Shown: positions 27,083 to 37,897, counted from the first letter of the stretch. The stretch: 64,000 nt of DNA from Sideroxydans sp. (GCA_028710605.1 JAQTTU010000012.1:59109-123108); one strand, 5' to 3'. Made by a program: numbers and translations. Notes: a model not told the origin generated them from the sequence alone.

Positions 27083-29044
27083 ATGGCTACGACCTACAAC
27101 GAATCCAGCTTCAAAGTCCTGCGCGGACTCGACCCGGTGCGGCAGCGCCCGGGCATGTACACCAACCTAGAATCGCCCAACCATATCATCGCCGAGGTGG
27201 TGGATAACGCCTGCGACGAAGCGCTGGCGGGCTTTGCCAAGAACATCCACGTCACCGCGCACGCCGACGGTTCGGTGTCTGTCTCGGACGACGGGCGCGG
27301 CATTCCGGTCGGCATTCACGCGGAAGAAGGCCGCTCGGTGGTCGAGGTCGCTTATACCGTGCTGCACGCCGGTGGCAAGTTCGACAAGGAAGGCGACGGC
27401 GCGTACAAGTTCGCGGGCGGCCTGCACGGCGTAGGGGTGGCGGTAACCAATGCGCTGTCGAACAAGGTCGAGGTCACGGTGTATCGCGACGGCGGCCAGC
27501 ACAGTGTGCGCTTTGTCGATGGCGGGGTAGAAGCGCCGCTGGCGAAGACCGGCACCTGCCCGAAGAAGCAAACCGGCACCACGGTGCGCGCGTGGCCGAA
27601 CGCGAAATATTTCGACACGCCCAATGTCAACCTGGCGCAACTGGAATTTTCATTGCGTTCGAAAGCGGTGCTGCTGCCCGGCGCGACCATCACCTTCACG
27701 CTGGAAAAAACCGGCGAGACTAAATCGTGGACCTATCCCGACGGTTTGCGCGGCTATCTGGCCGAGGCGCTGGCCGAATTCGAGCTGGCCACGCCCATCC
27801 TGTTGCAGGAAAAATTCACGCGCAAAAATGAGGGCAGCGGCTTTGCCGAAGGCGAAGGCGCGACGTGGGCGCTGACCTGGAGCGCCGAGGGCAATGTGGT
27901 GCGCGAGTCTTACGTCAACCTGATCCCGACTCCGGCGGGCGGCACGCACGAGGCCGGGCTGCGCGACGGCGTGTTCAACTCGGTGAAGTCGTTTGCCGAA
28001 ATTCACGGCCTGTTGCCCAAGGGCGTGAAGCTGGTGGCGGAAGATGTGTTCTCACGCTTGAGTTTCGTGCTGTCGGCCAAAGTGCTCGATCCGCAATTTC
28101 AGGGGCAAACCAAAGAGAAACTGGTGTCGCGCGAGGCGCTGCGCCTGGTGTCGTCCATGCTGAAAGACCCGCTCGATCTGTGGCTGAACGAGCACCTAGA
28201 ACCGGCGAAGAAGATCGTCGAACTGGCGATCCAGCAGGCGCAAGCGCGTATGCGTTCGGCGCAAAAAGTCGAAAAGAAAAAAGGCAGCAGCGTCGCCGTG
28301 TTGCCCGGCAAACTCACCGATTGCAGCTCCAGCGACCCCACGCGCACCGAGCTGTTCCTGGTCGAGGGCGACTCGGCGGGCGGCTCCGCCAAGCAGGGAC
28401 GCAACAAGGAATTCCAGGCCGTGCTGCCGTTGCGCGGCAAAGTGCTGAACACGTTCGAGGTGGAGAAAGACCGCCTGTTCGCCAACAACGAAATCCACGA
28501 CATCGCCGTCGCCATCGGCGTTGACCCGCATGCGCCGGGCGACACTGTTGACCTGTCCGGCCTTCGCTACAACGCCATCCTCATCATGGCCGATGCCGAC
28601 GTGGACGGCTCGCACATTTCGACATTGCTGCTCACCCTGTTCTACCGCCATTTCTACCGCGTGGTGGAAGCGGGCAAGATCTACATCGCACAACCGCCGC
28701 TGTTCCGCGTCGATGTTCCGGCGCACGGCAAGAAACAGGCGAGCAAAATCTACGCGCTGAACGAGGCCGAGTTGAACAGCACCATCGACAGATTGCGCAA
28801 GGAAAAAATCCGCGAAGGAAGCTGGTCGATTTCGCGCTTCAAAGGCTTGGGTGAGATGAGTCCAGAGCAATTGTGGGACACCACGTTGAATCCCGATACG
28901 CGGCGCGCGTTGTGCGTAAAGGCGGACAGCGCCTCGTTCAAGGCCACCATGTCGATCTTCAATATGCTGATGGGCAAACAGGAAGCCTCGACGCGCAGGG
29001 CTTGGCTGGAGTATCACGGGAATGAGGTTGAGGCGGATATTTAG
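27083..29044 (+). CDS. parE: DNA topoisomerase IV subunit B
   Basis: 653 residues; ATPase subunit of topoisomerase IV, which decatenates chromosomes with ParC. GHKL motifs EVVDNACDEALAG and DDGRGIPVG near the N-terminus, the GGLHGVGVAVTNALS lid, TOPRIM motifs LVEGDSAGGSAKQGRN and ADADVDGSHI, and the closing FKGLGEMSPEQLWDTTLNP. The length fits ParE rather than the longer GyrB. parC, often the next gene, is absent; a broken IS66 element follows instead. Confidence 0.94.
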   Translation: MATTYNESSFKVLRGLDPVRQRPGMYTNLESPNHIIAEVVDNACDEALAGFAKNIHVTAHADGSVSVSDDGRGIPVGIHAEEGRSVVEVAYTVLHAGGKFDKEGDGAYKFAGGLHGVGVAVTNALSNKVEVTVYRDGGQHSVRFVDGGVEAPLAKTGTCPKKQTGTTVRAWPNAKYFDTPNVNLAQLEFSLRSKAVLLPGATITFTLEKTGETKSWTYPDGLRGYLAEALAEFELATPILLQEKFTRKNEGSGFAEGEGATWALTWSAEGNVVRESYVNLIPTPAGGTHEAGLRDGVFNSVKSFAEIHGLLPKGVKLVAEDVFSRLSFVLSAKVLDPQFQGQTKEKLVSREALRLVSSMLKDPLDLWLNEHLEPAKKIVELAIQQAQARMRSAQKVEKKKGSSVAVLPGKLTDCSSSDPTRTELFLVEGDSAGGSAKQGRNKEFQAVLPLRGKVLNTFEVEKDRLFANNEIHDIAVAIGVDPHAPGDTVDLSGLRYNAILIMADADVDGSHISTLLLTLFYRHFYRVVEAGKIYIAQPPLFRVDVPAHGKKQASKIYALNEAELNSTIDRLRKEKIREGSWSISRFKGLGEMSPEQLWDTTLNPDTRRALCVKADSASFKATMSIFNMLMGKQEASTRRAWLEYHGNEVEADI

Positions 29045-29248
29045 GCCACCTCTAAAAATTCAAATTCTGGCATTCCTGCGCAAGCCGCGCGAAAAAAACA
29101 TCCGTGGTCCCCGGTTGTTCCGGCTGTTTCGGTTGTTTATTGAGCTACCGAGAATTGCAGATGCGGTGTAACCGTCCAACCGCCCCACCTTGAAAGAGCA
29201 AGCGTAAGCTAAGAGCATAGTGTCCACCTAACTTTAGTGGACACCATC

Positions 29249-29596
29249 ATGAACTCAACGCACCCAACTGTCCGGCACCGCAGGCATCCCACCGAATTCA
29301 AACGCCAACTCGTTGCACTATGCCAGCCCGGCGTTTCCACCTCAGCCGTCGCGCTCGCACACGGCGTAAACACCAACCTGCTGCGGCGCTGGATCAAACA
29401 ATATGCCGGGGAACTTCCATCGCAAGCGATTGCGCCATCAAAGCTCGTCGCGGTTCAGGTTGATTTACCTGTAGAAACGCCGATGGATGATGTCATCGAA
29501 ATCAGCATCCAGAAGAACACCACCCGCATCAATATCCGCTGGCCCGGCACCCAGGCTCACGCCTGTGGCCAATGGTTGGGAGAATGGATCAAATGA
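29249..29596 (+). CDS. tnpA: IS66 family accessory protein TnpA
   Basis: 115 residues with an N-terminal helix-turn-helix: RRHPTEFKRQLVALCQPGVS, then VALAHGVNTNLLRRWIKQY, the IS66 OrfA/IS3-like pattern. Start at 29249 (MNSTHPTV) preferred over an upstream in-frame codon at 29237, which lies in the palindrome. Its TGA overlaps the tnpB ATG (ATGA). Accessory to the DDE transposase, which is truncated here. Confidence 0.88.
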   Translation: MNSTHPTVRHRRHPTEFKRQLVALCQPGVSTSAVALAHGVNTNLLRRWIKQYAGELPSQAIAPSKLVAVQVDLPVETPMDDVIEISIQKNTTRINIRWPGTQAHACGQWLGEWIK

Positions 29597-29931
29597 TCCG
29601 ACCGGAACACGTATTCCTGCTCCCGGATCCCGTCGACATGCGCTGGGGTATGGATCGTTTGTCGCTGCTGATCCAGCAAACCTGCGGACGATCTCCCTGC
29701 GACGGCACGGCCTACGGATTCACCAACCGCAACTACTCGCGTCTCAAATTACTGGTTTGGGACGGCACCGGTGTCTGGCTGTGTCATCGCCGCCTGCACA
29801 AAGGACGCTTCCGTTGGCCTGCTCCAGGTGAAACCCTCTTCCAAATGAGCGCCGAGCAATGGCGCTGGCTGACCACCGGCGTGGACTGGCAACGGCTGTG
29901 TGCAACACCGCCTGCAAACTGGCGTGTTTAA
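29593..29931 (+). CDS. tnpB: IS66 family accessory protein TnpB
   Basis: 112 residues, full length for IS66 Orf2. Signature DPVDMRWGMDRLSLLIQQTCGRSPCDGTAYGFTNRN, then LKLLVWDGTGVWLCHRRLHKGRF with the family's WDxxGxWLxxRRL core. Translationally coupled to tnpA through ATGA; an in-frame ATG at 29584 is an alternative. Confidence 0.92.
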   Translation: MIRPEHVFLLPDPVDMRWGMDRLSLLIQQTCGRSPCDGTAYGFTNRNYSRLKLLVWDGTGVWLCHRRLHKGRFRWPAPGETLFQMSAEQWRWLTTGVDWQRLCATPPANWRV

Positions 29932-29987
29932 CCACATAAACGCCTGATATTCAGCGGGTTATGGGTTGACGTGGTATAATCAAGCCC

Positions 29988-30059
29988 ATGAATTCACTGG
30001 ATAAAACCACCCATTCAGACGTTGCCTCAATCAATGAAGTATTTTTGTGTCATGGCTGA
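29988..30059 (+). pseudogene. tnpC: Truncated IS66 transposase (TnpC) start
   Basis: ATG at 29988 opens MNSLDKTTHSDVASINEVFL and meets TGA at 30057-30059, 23 codons in all. Position and spacing behind tnpB fit the N-terminus of the IS66 DDE transposase, which normally has over 450 residues. Everything downstream has been replaced by unrelated sequence. Confidence 0.65.
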
Positions 30060-30221
30060 CTTTGGATTGGGGAGATTTTTCGCGCAAATCCTACACTAAC
30101 TTCTTAAACTGATATAGCTTTACTGCTTTTCAAGCACTTTCGTTTTTTTGAGCTGAGTGATTTTGTAAGTTAGCAACTTAATGTGTGGCGAGTTGGTGTA
30201 AAGCACAACAACAGGAAACGT
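30060..30221. other. Gene-free AT-rich spacer
   Basis: No open frame, promoter or RNA gene that I can support. AT-rich compared with the surroundings, it lies between the IS66 break point and the first thiC-tail remnant, so probably residual accessory DNA. Confidence 0.5.
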
Positions 30222-30250
30222 ATCAAGCCCTGTGATAAATCTCAGCCCCC
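30222..30250 (-). pseudogene. Ten-codon remnant of a thiC 3' end (copy C)
   Basis: On the minus strand the bases read codons for K-G-A-E-I-Y-H-R-A-stop, close to the thiC end [13 protein letters not shown]. The bases after the stop (GATACGTTTCC) also match those after copy B (GATACGCTTCC). It is a third and oldest-looking copy of the thiC tail. Confidence 0.6.
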
Positions 30251-30376
30251 TTTGAGCAGGCTTGCCCCGGTGTGAGCAAAGACATGGTGCGGCGGGTTTT
30301 GCGTGAGCAGCAAACTGCCAACGCGGTGGAGTGCCAAGGCAGGGGCTCGGCGGCGCGGTGGAAAAAGAAGGGGTAA
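30239..30376 (+). pseudogene. Remnant of a winged-helix-like protein C-terminus
   Basis: An open frame without proper start reads ...CPGVSKDMVRRVLREQQTAN and GRGSAARWKKKG-stop (TAA 30374-30376). The GVSxDMVRxVLRxL...GRGxxARW pattern is that of a terminal winged-helix domain found on several regulator and Fic-type proteins. Only the tail survives; its 5' part is cut at the thiC-tail remnant. The ATG at 30284 would give only 30 residues. Confidence 0.45.
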
Positions 30377-30412
30377 TTACCCTTTAGTGGGGGCAATAGT
30401 TAGGGTAATAGC

Positions 30413-30462
30413 GCAGGCGAAGTACGGATAGGTTGAGCGCAGCGATACCCATCCGAGCCTGC
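30413..30462. repeat. Imperfect hairpin
   Basis: GCAGGC...GCCTGC outer stem and CGGATAGGT...ACCCATCCG inner stem around GAGCGCAGCGA. Possibly the RNA structure of a lost gene; nothing more specific is seen. Confidence 0.4.
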
Positions 30463-30489
30463 AAAACAAGCCGCAATGCGGCTGGTTTT
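30463..30489. terminator. Terminator-like hairpin
   Basis: AAAAC-A-AGCCGC-AAT-GCGGCT-G-GTTTT: GC-rich stem with A/T-rich flanks on both sides, able to work in either direction. On the minus strand it would end the mntA-hepT transcript. Confidence 0.6.
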
Positions 30490-30514
30490 CTGTTCACAAG
30501 GGGAAGCGTATCAA

Positions 30515-30619
30515 GCCTTGTGATAAACCTCCGCCCCCTTCTTCACGAACTCAATCGACTTCTCTTCCATGCCTTTTTCCAGCGCCGTCTGTTTCGATAG
30601 TCCTTGCTTGGCGGCGAAT
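30515..30619 (-). pseudogene. Duplicate 3' end of thiC (copy B, 34-35 codons)
   Basis: Aligned without gaps to the real thiC end at 31614-31718, about 90% identical at base level. Eight of ten codon differences are synonymous third-position changes; the other two are Glu to Lys and Met to Thr. The frame is open and ends in TGA instead of TAA. So this fragment diverged while still coding, and comes from another thiC allele rather than a recent copy of the local one. It starts 9 bases beyond the hepT stop. Confidence 0.88.
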
Positions 30620-30627
30620 GCCGTTTG

Positions 30628-31122
30628 CTACCGGGGTGTATCGAGGCCGAGTGTCTGAGCTTGCTGCTTGATGCGGGCGACAATGTCCATGAGCATGCGC
30701 GTGGCATCGTCTGCAGCCAGCAGGGATTCGAGGAACAATTCGGCTTCCGCCATGTATTCGTGAACGAGGAGGTTGCGGAGTTTTCTTGCGCTTACGAATG
30801 ACTCGGTGTTTTCCATCCATCCGGTCTTTTCGGCATAGGCCAGATTGTCCAGCAGGGATTGGGGAGTGCTGCCTAGCAGTGCAATGAATCGCGGAATAAG
30901 TTTTTCGCCGATGTGATCTTGCAATCTTCCAAACCGGCTCACGAATGCATCTACTTTTTCCGCGAGGTCTTCTCGCTGTTCGAGGGCTTGCACCCACAGC
31001 AGGTCTATGGGTTGGGCAAACAAGGTGCGGTGGGTATAGGCGAGATGGGCAACTTCTTTCTCTGCCAGTTCCAGCGCCAGCAAGGCGTTCTCCGCGTGTT
31101 CCGGCAGATATGCAATGCTCAC
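30628..31122 (-). CDS. hepT: HEPN-domain toxin HepT-like
   Basis: 164 residues, all-helical HEPN protein. The RNase motif is R116-N-L-L-V-H121 followed by E-Y123, the RX4HXY pattern of HepT, whose tyrosine is modified by the MntA partner in characterised systems. An acidic N-terminal helix and LDNLAYAEKTGWM are also typical. It overlaps mntA by 4 bases. The pair lies between two copies of the thiC tail, so it is accessory. Confidence 0.88.
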   Translation of the reverse strand: MSIAYLPEHAENALLALELAEKEVAHLAYTHRTLFAQPIDLLWVQALEQREDLAEKVDAFVSRFGRLQDHIGEKLIPRFIALLGSTPQSLLDNLAYAEKTGWMENTESFVSARKLRNLLVHEYMAEAELFLESLLAADDATRMLMDIVARIKQQAQTLGLDTPR

Positions 31123-31418
31123 AGCAGCACTCCCGTGCGTTTGGCGATGCCGAAGATCGGCGTGTCAACGGTGCGCCCGTCCTTGAGCAAAACATCCAGC
31201 TTGCGGTCGCCCAGGGCAAGTATCAGCGCGCCATACAGGCTGCAAATCACTTTGGCGCGATTGGGGAATTTCGCTTCGGTTTCAACCAGCAGGTCTATAT
31301 CGCCGCCGCGCAAATCATCATCGACGCGCGAACCGAATAGCCAGACGCGGCTGCCCGCACCCAGCACACGATCTACGGTGCTTTTGATGATTTCTTGCTG
31401 TGATGGTGTTAGTCGCAT
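31119..31418 (-). CDS. mntA: MNT-domain nucleotidyltransferase antitoxin MntA-like
   Basis: 99 residues; minimal nucleotidyltransferase with the catalytic motif G29-S30-R...G-G-D40-I-D42. In characterised pairs it transfers AMP to the HepT toxin and inactivates it. The start at 31418 (MRLTPSQQEIIKSTV) gives the usual length; a longer frame upstream adds an unlikely Pro/Gly-rich leader. It is upstream of hepT, the usual order for this family. Confidence 0.87.
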   Translation of the reverse strand: MRLTPSQQEIIKSTVDRVLGAGSRVWLFGSRVDDDLRGGDIDLLVETEAKFPNRAKVICSLYGALILALGDRKLDVLLKDGRTVDTPIFGIAKRTGVLL

Positions 31419-31526
31419 TTTGCGTTTACCCGTTGCTGGTGTGAATTGCTCAGGACGCGGCATTATAGGGTTGCCAGCTTGCGCTGCGCCAGCCACCGTT
31501 ATCCCGTCAATTTGCCGTAACTTCAC

Positions 31527-31580
31527 TGTATGAGCGAGCTTGCTCGCGAAAGCACTTCGCGAGCAAGCTCGCTCCTACCA
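31527..31580. repeat. Palindromic REP-like repeat, family 2
   Basis: TGTATGAGCGAGCTTGCTCGC and GCGAGCAAGCTCGCTCCTACC arms; sister of 2273-2323. Here the left edge has mutated from GTAGG to GTATG. It lies between thiC and mntA. Confidence 0.88.
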
Positions 31581-31609
31581 GAATTCTCGGCCTGATGAAC
31601 TATCCGAAA

Positions 31610-33600
<1,991 letters not shown>

Positions 33601-33681
33601 AGTTACTGGAACGGCGGGCAAAACACAAGTTAGCGCGGGGGAATAGACCTGTTACGAGAATTGATAAGGCAACTGCCTTAT

Positions 33682-33993
33682 TCAGTATTCGCCGATCACT
33701 TTATCGAGTGCGGGTTTGATTTTGGCTCTATCCGCAGGGTTCAGTTTGGCTAGCGGCGACTTGAGTCTGGCGGTGTCGATGGCGAAAATTTCGTCGGCTG
33801 AAAGTACATATTGCCCCTGTCCGGCCACCTCGACCAGCGGAGCCATGATGGCGACAGGTTGGGCATTGGCGCGCAAAGGAATGACCACGGTTGCGCCTGT
33901 TTTGCTGGTGATGTGGTCGTTCTGTACCGCAACGAGAAATGGAATTTCTGCCTTCTTGGTACCGGGATTGGGATAGATGTCGAATTGAGCCAC
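33682..33993 (-). CDS. ccdB: CcdB-family gyrase toxin
   Basis: 103 residues starting with GTG at 33993 (VAQFDIYPNPG). The CcdB fold pattern is clear: FLVAVQNDHITSKTGATVVIPL and MAPLVEVAGQGQYVLSADEIFAI. Family toxins trap gyrase. The usual C-terminal WGI gyrase-contact end is not conserved; the protein ends KVIGEY. It starts 2 bases after the ccdA stop, forming a complete pair. Confidence 0.9.
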   Translation of the reverse strand: MAQFDIYPNPGTKKAEIPFLVAVQNDHITSKTGATVVIPLRANAQPVAIMAPLVEVAGQGQYVLSADEIFAIDTARLKSPLAKLNPADRAKIKPALDKVIGEY

Positions 33994-33995
33994 GA

Positions 33996-34247
33996 CTAAA
34001 TCCGGTCGAACTCCGCACCGGCTAATCCGGTCTTTGCGATGTCTTTTCCGTGCGCGGCAAGCGCATCGGCATTGCGTTCCGCCCAAGCGCGATTTTCCAG
34101 TTCTTCCAACATACGCGCCAACAGTTGTTCGGCTTTGGCCGAGAAATTGACCTGTTGCTTGTATGGCTCGAAACGATCCAGCAGGTCTTGGTTGATGGAT
34201 AGCGAGAGGCGACCTTTTTTGGCGGGAGCGAGGTGGGAGGTGTGCAT
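33996..34247 (-). CDS. ccdA: CcdA-family antitoxin
   Basis: 83 residues. The N-terminal ribbon-helix-helix (KKGRLSLSINQDLLDRFEPYKQQVNFSAKAEQLL) binds DNA and autoregulates; the charged C-terminus (ENRAWAERNADALAAHGKDI) is the toxin-binding part with the family's RW-containing pattern. Promoter and operator should lie in 34248-34320. Confidence 0.9.
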   Translation of the reverse strand: MHTSHLAPAKKGRLSLSINQDLLDRFEPYKQQVNFSAKAEQLLARMLEELENRAWAERNADALAAHGKDIAKTGLAGAEFDRI

Positions 34248-34328
34248 GATGTTGGTTCATTCCTGAAGGGATGCGTACAATCATACGCACTGCCATGTGC
34301 GCGTCAAGCCAAGGAACAAACCTCACGG

Positions 34329-34386
34329 AGATGCCTGTCAATAGGCGATCTACGTGATGTGAATGTTGTAGATCGCCTATTGGCGC
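34329..34386. repeat. Family 3 palindrome
   Basis: AGATGCCTGTCAATAGGCGATCTAC with complement GTAGATCGCCTATTGGCGCG around 14 bases. Left and right ends have begun to diverge. Confidence 0.85.
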
Positions 34387-34430
34387 GGCTTGCGGGGCAG
34401 GTGGAGGGCGATAATCTATATAGCCAAACC

Positions 34431-34533
34431 CGCTCCTTCCCCCTTGCAGGGGGAAGGTTGGGATGGGGGTAGAGTAGTGAAGCGATAATGTTTCTACCCC
34501 CACCCTAGCCCTCCCCCTGCAAGGGGGAGGGGA
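34431..34533. repeat. Compound C/G-rich inverted repeat (family 4)
   Basis: CTTCCCCCTTGCAGGGGGAAGG hairpin, GTTGGGATGGGGGTAGA flank, then the mirror flank and CCTCCCCCTGCAAGGGGGAGG. It abuts the ppsA stop and is inverted in orientation relative to 475-575. Confidence 0.88.
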
Positions 34534-34542
34534 TGGCGAATG

Positions 34543-36909
34543 CTAGCTGGCCTTGCCCAGCTTGCGCCAAGTCTCCAGCAGCGTGTCGGGATTCAGCGAC
34601 ATGGTCTGGATGCCGGTCTCCACCAGCCATTGCGCGAAGTCGAAATGGTCGGACGGGCCTTGGCCGCAGATGCCGACGTATTTGTCCAAACGGTTGCAGG
34701 TGGTGATGGCCATTTTCAGCAGCACTTTGACGGCGGCATCGCGTTCGTCGAAACGGTCGGCGACCAGGCTGGAATCCCGGTCCAGTCCCAGCGTGAGTTG
34801 GGTCAGGTCGTTGGAGCCGATGGAGAAGCCGTCGAAGTATTGCAGGAAGTCTTCGGCCAGCAGTGCGTTGGAGGGAATTTCGCACATCATGATGAGGCGC
34901 AGTCCATGTTCGCCGCGCTTGAGTCCGTTGCGTTCCAGCGTGGCGACGACATCGCGTGCTTCCTGCACGGTGCGCACGAAGGGAATCATCAGTTCGATGT
35001 TGGTGTAGCCCAAAGTTTCGCGCGCGCGTTTCATGGCGCGGCATTCCAGCTCGAAACAGTCAGTGAAATTCGCCGCAACGTAACGTCCTGCGCCACGGAA
35101 ACCGATCATGGGATTTTCTTCCATCGGTTCGTAGATGTCGCCGCCCAGCAGTTTGCGGTATTCGTTGGACTTGAAGTCGGACATGCGCACGATGACTTTT
35201 TTCGGCCAGAACGCCGCCGCCAGCGTAGCCACGCCTTCGGTGATTTTCTCCACGTAAAACTCTTCGGGGCTGGCGTAACCCGCCGCGCGTTGCAGCACGG
35301 CTTCGTGCAATGACTTCGGCAGCTTGTCGTGTTCCAGCACTGCTTTGGGATGGATGCCTATCAGGTTATTGATGATGAATTCGAGACGCGCCAAGCCCAC
35401 GCCTGCCGACGGCAATTGCGCGAACTCGAAGGCCAGCGTGGGGTTGCCCACGTTGAGCATGAGCTTGACCGGAATCTGCGGCAGCTCGCTTTCGCTGTGC
35501 ACTACCGTGTCGAAATCCAGCTTGCCGTGATACACGAAACCGGTGTCGCCCTCGGCGCACGACACGGTGACGGTCTCGCCTTCCTGCAACGCGCTGGTGG
35601 CGTGGCCGCAGCCGACGATGGCGGGAATACCCAGTTCGCGCGCGATGATCGCCGCATGGCAGGTGCGTCCGCCGCGATTGGTGACGATGGCGGCGGCCTT
35701 CTTCATCACCGGTTCCCAGTTGGGGTCGGTCATGTCGGTGACCAGCACATCTCCCGCTTGCACCTTGTCCATCTCGGCGGTGCTGGCGACGATGCGCACG
35801 CGGCCCGCGCCAATTTTCTGGCCGATGGCGCGGCCTTCGACCAACACCGTGCCGCGCTGATGCAGGCGGAATTTTTCCGTGCCGCCGCTGGCCGCTTCGT
35901 TCGACTTCACCGTTTCGGGGCGCGCCTGCAAAATGTACAGCTTGCCGTCCAGGCCGTCTTTGCCCCACTCGATGTCCATCGGGCGACCGTAATGCTGCTC
36001 GATGGAAACCGCGTATTTCGCCAACTGCAACACGTCGGCATCGCTCAGGGAGAAGCGCGCCTGATCGGCGGCGGGCACGGGCTCGATGCGGCAAGAGCGC
36101 CCGGCGGAACGTTGTTCGTCGAACACCATGCGCTGCTGCTTCGAGCCGAGACTGCGGCGAATCACTGCCGGGAAACCGGCGGCGAGTTGCGGCTTGTGCA
36201 CATAAAATTCGTCCGGGTTCACCGCGCCTTGCACCACCATTTCGCCCAGACCGAACGACGAAGTGATGAACACCGCATCGCGGAAACCGGATTCGGTATC
36301 CAGCGTGAACATCACGCCGGACGCGCCCAGATCGGAGCGCACCATGCGCTGCACACCCGCCGACAAGGCGACATCGGCGTGGGTGAAATCCTTGTGCACG
36401 CGGTAGGAAATCGCGCGGTCGTTGTAAAGCGAGGCGAACACTTCGCGGATCGCGTGCAGGATATTTTCGATGCCTTGGATGTTCAGAAAGGTTTCCTGTT
36501 GTCCGGCGAACGACGCGTCCGGCAAATCTTCCGCCGTGGCCGACGAGCGCACGGCGAAGCTGCCTTCTCCTTCGGCGACCAATTTGTCGTAGTGGCCGCG
36601 AATCTCGTCTTCCAGACGCTTGGGCAACGGCGCTTCGACGATCCAGTTGCGGATCAAACGACCCGCTTCGGCCAATGCCGACACGTCTTCCACATTCAGC
36701 TTGGACAGACGGTCTTCGATGCGTTTATCCAGCCCGCCGTGCGCCAGAAAATCGCGGTAAGCCTGCGCCGTGGTGGCGAAGCCGCCGGGCACGTGCACGC
36801 CGGACGAACTCAGGTTGGAAATCATTTCGCCCAGCGAAGCGTTTTTTCCGCCGACTTCCGGGATGTCCGCGATGCCCAGAGATTGGAAAGGAATGACGTA
36901 AGGCTGCAT
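34543..36909 (-). CDS. ppsA: Phosphoenolpyruvate synthase
   Basis: 788 residues; converts pyruvate, ATP and water to PEP, AMP and phosphate. N-terminal ATP-grasp domain ([36 protein letters not shown]), phosphohistidine domain with the catalytic His in [22 protein letters not shown] (about residue 411), and PEP-binding TIM barrel with [15 protein letters not shown] and the terminal [16 protein letters not shown]. Full length. It lies downstream of the rnf/pyruvate oxidoreductase operon on the same strand, separated by 218 bases with a family 5 repeat. No ppsR regulatory gene is seen beside it. Confidence 0.96.
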   Translation of the reverse strand: MQPYVIPFQSLGIADIPEVGGKNASLGEMISNLSSSGVHVPGGFATTAQAYRDFLAHGGLDKRIEDRLSKLNVEDVSALAEAGRLIRNWIVEAPLPKRLEDEIRGHYDKLVAEGEGSFAVRSSATAEDLPDASFAGQQETFLNIQGIENILHAIREVFASLYNDRAISYRVHKDFTHADVALSAGVQRMVRSDLGASGVMFTLDTESGFRDAVFITSSFGLGEMVVQGAVNPDEFYVHKPQLAAGFPAVIRRSLGSKQQRMVFDEQRSAGRSCRIEPVPAADQARFSLSDADVLQLAKYAVSIEQHYGRPMDIEWGKDGLDGKLYILQARPETVKSNEAASGGTEKFRLHQRGTVLVEGRAIGQKIGAGRVRIVASTAEMDKVQAGDVLVTDMTDPNWEPVMKKAAAIVTNRGGRTCHAAIIARELGIPAIVGCGHATSALQEGETVTVSCAEGDTGFVYHGKLDFDTVVHSESELPQIPVKLMLNVGNPTLAFEFAQLPSAGVGLARLEFIINNLIGIHPKAVLEHDKLPKSLHEAVLQRAAGYASPEEFYVEKITEGVATLAAAFWPKKVIVRMSDFKSNEYRKLLGGDIYEPMEENPMIGFRGAGRYVAANFTDCFELECRAMKRARETLGYTNIELMIPFVRTVQEARDVVATLERNGLKRGEHGLRLIMMCEIPSNALLAEDFLQYFDGFSIGSNDLTQLTLGLDRDSSLVADRFDERDAAVKVLLKMAITTCNRLDKYVGICGQGPSDHFDFAQWLVETGIQTMSLNPDTLLETWRKLGKAS

Positions 36910-36995
36910 GATGGCTCCTGTTTGGTTGGGGGTTAAAAAATTGAATTGATTGAGTTGTTACGACAAATGTGCGGGTGCGAACTTACAAAAAAACA

Positions 36996-37114
36996 ATTTA
37001 GCCACAGAGAACACAGAGAAGGCATCGGTGTCCCCAACGATCACGGCAGTTGGCAAAAGAACTGATCTTTAATATCCAGGTTTTCTCTGTGAACTCTGTG
37101 TTCTCTGTGGCTAA
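36996..37114. repeat. Inverted repeat of the GCCACAGAGAACACAGAGAA type (family 5)
   Basis: TTTAGCCACAGAGAACACAG and its mirror CTGTGTTCTCTGTGGCTAA enclose about 75 bases. Same unit as 16498-16628. It separates ppsA from the rnf operon. Confidence 0.9.
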
Positions 37115-37127
37115 GGGTTTTTACGGT

Positions 37128-37313
37128 TTAATGTTTTTCTCTCTTGCATTCATCTTCGCCGCACTTGTGGTTGCCACAACCGCAGCCTTTGCCTTCTTCG
37201 TGCAGTTCGCCAAATTCGGGATGTCGCATTGCATAGCGGCGGGCGATTTCGCGCACCGCCAGCCATGCGGCAAACAAGCCGAGCACGATCAGGATGGTTT
37301 TCAGGTAAATCAT
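37128..37313 (-). CDS. Small Cys-rich membrane protein at the end of the rnf operon
   Basis: 61 residues: one membrane span (about 4-22, LKTILIVLGLFAAWLAVREI), then a short cytoplasmic or periplasmic tail with C-G-C-G-N-H-K-C-G-E-D-E-C (residues 44-56). Size and one-span/Cys-tail design recall NqrM and FeoB-associated Cys-rich proteins, which deliver or handle iron. It overlaps the rnfA stop by 4 bases, so it is surely co-made with Rnf; a role in iron supply to the complex is inferred. Confidence 0.75.
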   Translation of the reverse strand: MIYLKTILIVLGLFAAWLAVREIARRYAMRHPEFGELHEEGKGCGCGNHKCGEDECKREKH

Positions 37314-37897
37314 TCTCCGCCGCCCAGCCCGGCAAAACCCATGAACGACAGCGACAGCAATCCGGCGAGGATCAACGACAGCGCCGTGCCTTGCACCAGC
37401 GTCGGCACGTTGGACAATTGCATGCGTTCGCGCAGCGATGCCATCAGCACCAGCGCCAGCGTGAAGCCCGCGCCGCCGCCGAGGGCGAACACCAGCGATT
37501 GCGAGAAGTTGTATTCGCGCGATGTCTGGAACAAGGCCACCGCAAGCACGGCGCAGTTGGTGGTAATCAGCGGCAGAAAAATACCCAGCGCGCGGAACAG
37601 CGCCGGACTGTATTTTTTCATCACCATTTCCACCAGTTGCACCGAGGACGCGATCACCACGATGTAGGAAATCAGGCGCAAAAATTCCAGTTGGAAATAG
37701 CCCAGCAGCAGGTTTAGGCCGTAAGCGCACAGCGATGCCACCAGCATCACGAACGTGGTGGCTACGCCCATCGGGAATGCGGTGTTCAAACGCCCGGATA
37801 CGCCGAGGAACGGGCACAGGCCGAGGAACATCGCCAGCACGAAGTTATTGGTGAGCAGTGTGCCGATGAAAATCTGGCTTAACGATTCATGCCCCAT
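37310..37897 (-). CDS. rnfA: Rnf complex subunit RnfA
   Basis: 195-residue membrane subunit with six spans. Family features: TLLTNNFVLAMFLGLCPFLGVSG near the N-terminus and LPLITTNCAVLAVALF in span 4, each with the cysteine thought to bind the membrane Fe-S cluster shared with RnfE/NqrD. Overlaps rnfE by 11 bases and the small Cys-rich gene by 4. Confidence 0.94.
   Translation of the reverse strand: MGHESLSQIFIGTLLTNNFVLAMFLGLCPFLGVSGRLNTAFPMGVATTFVMLVASLCAYGLNLLLGYFQLEFLRLISYIVVIASSVQLVEMVMKKYSPALFRALGIFLPLITTNCAVLAVALFQTSREYNFSQSLVFALGGGAGFTLALVLMASLRERMQLSNVPTLVQGTALSLILAGLLSLSFMGFAGLGGGE

Larger units (their letters stand above)
29203..30059 (+). mobile_element. Truncated IS66-family insertion sequence
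   Basis: Contains the two IS66 accessory genes and only the first 23 codons of the transposase gene. The left end may begin at GTAAGCTAAGAGCA (29203), which recalls IS66 termini, and a palindrome GTGTCCAC...GTGGACAC lies at 29220-29244. No right terminus or target duplication could be identified, so the right side is lost and the element cannot move by itself. Confidence 0.8.

Noticed and set aside
26485..27207. Long plus-strand frame crossing the repeat, acyP and the start of parE
   Set aside because: It runs antisense through acyP and in another frame into parE; it is a shadow of real genes.
30551..31219. Long minus-strand frame overlapping mntA and hepT
   Set aside because: It is out of frame with both toxin-antitoxin genes and with the thiC-tail copy; its sequence is Arg/His-rich shadow.
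31419..31526. N-terminal extension of MntA
   Set aside because: Pro/Gly-rich, not similar to MNT proteins, and it reaches into the region of a REP palindrome.
33682..34503. One long 273-codon minus-strand frame
   Set aside because: It merges repeats and out-of-frame ccdA with the real ccdB; the ccdB start at GTG 33993 and a separate ccdA fit known families.
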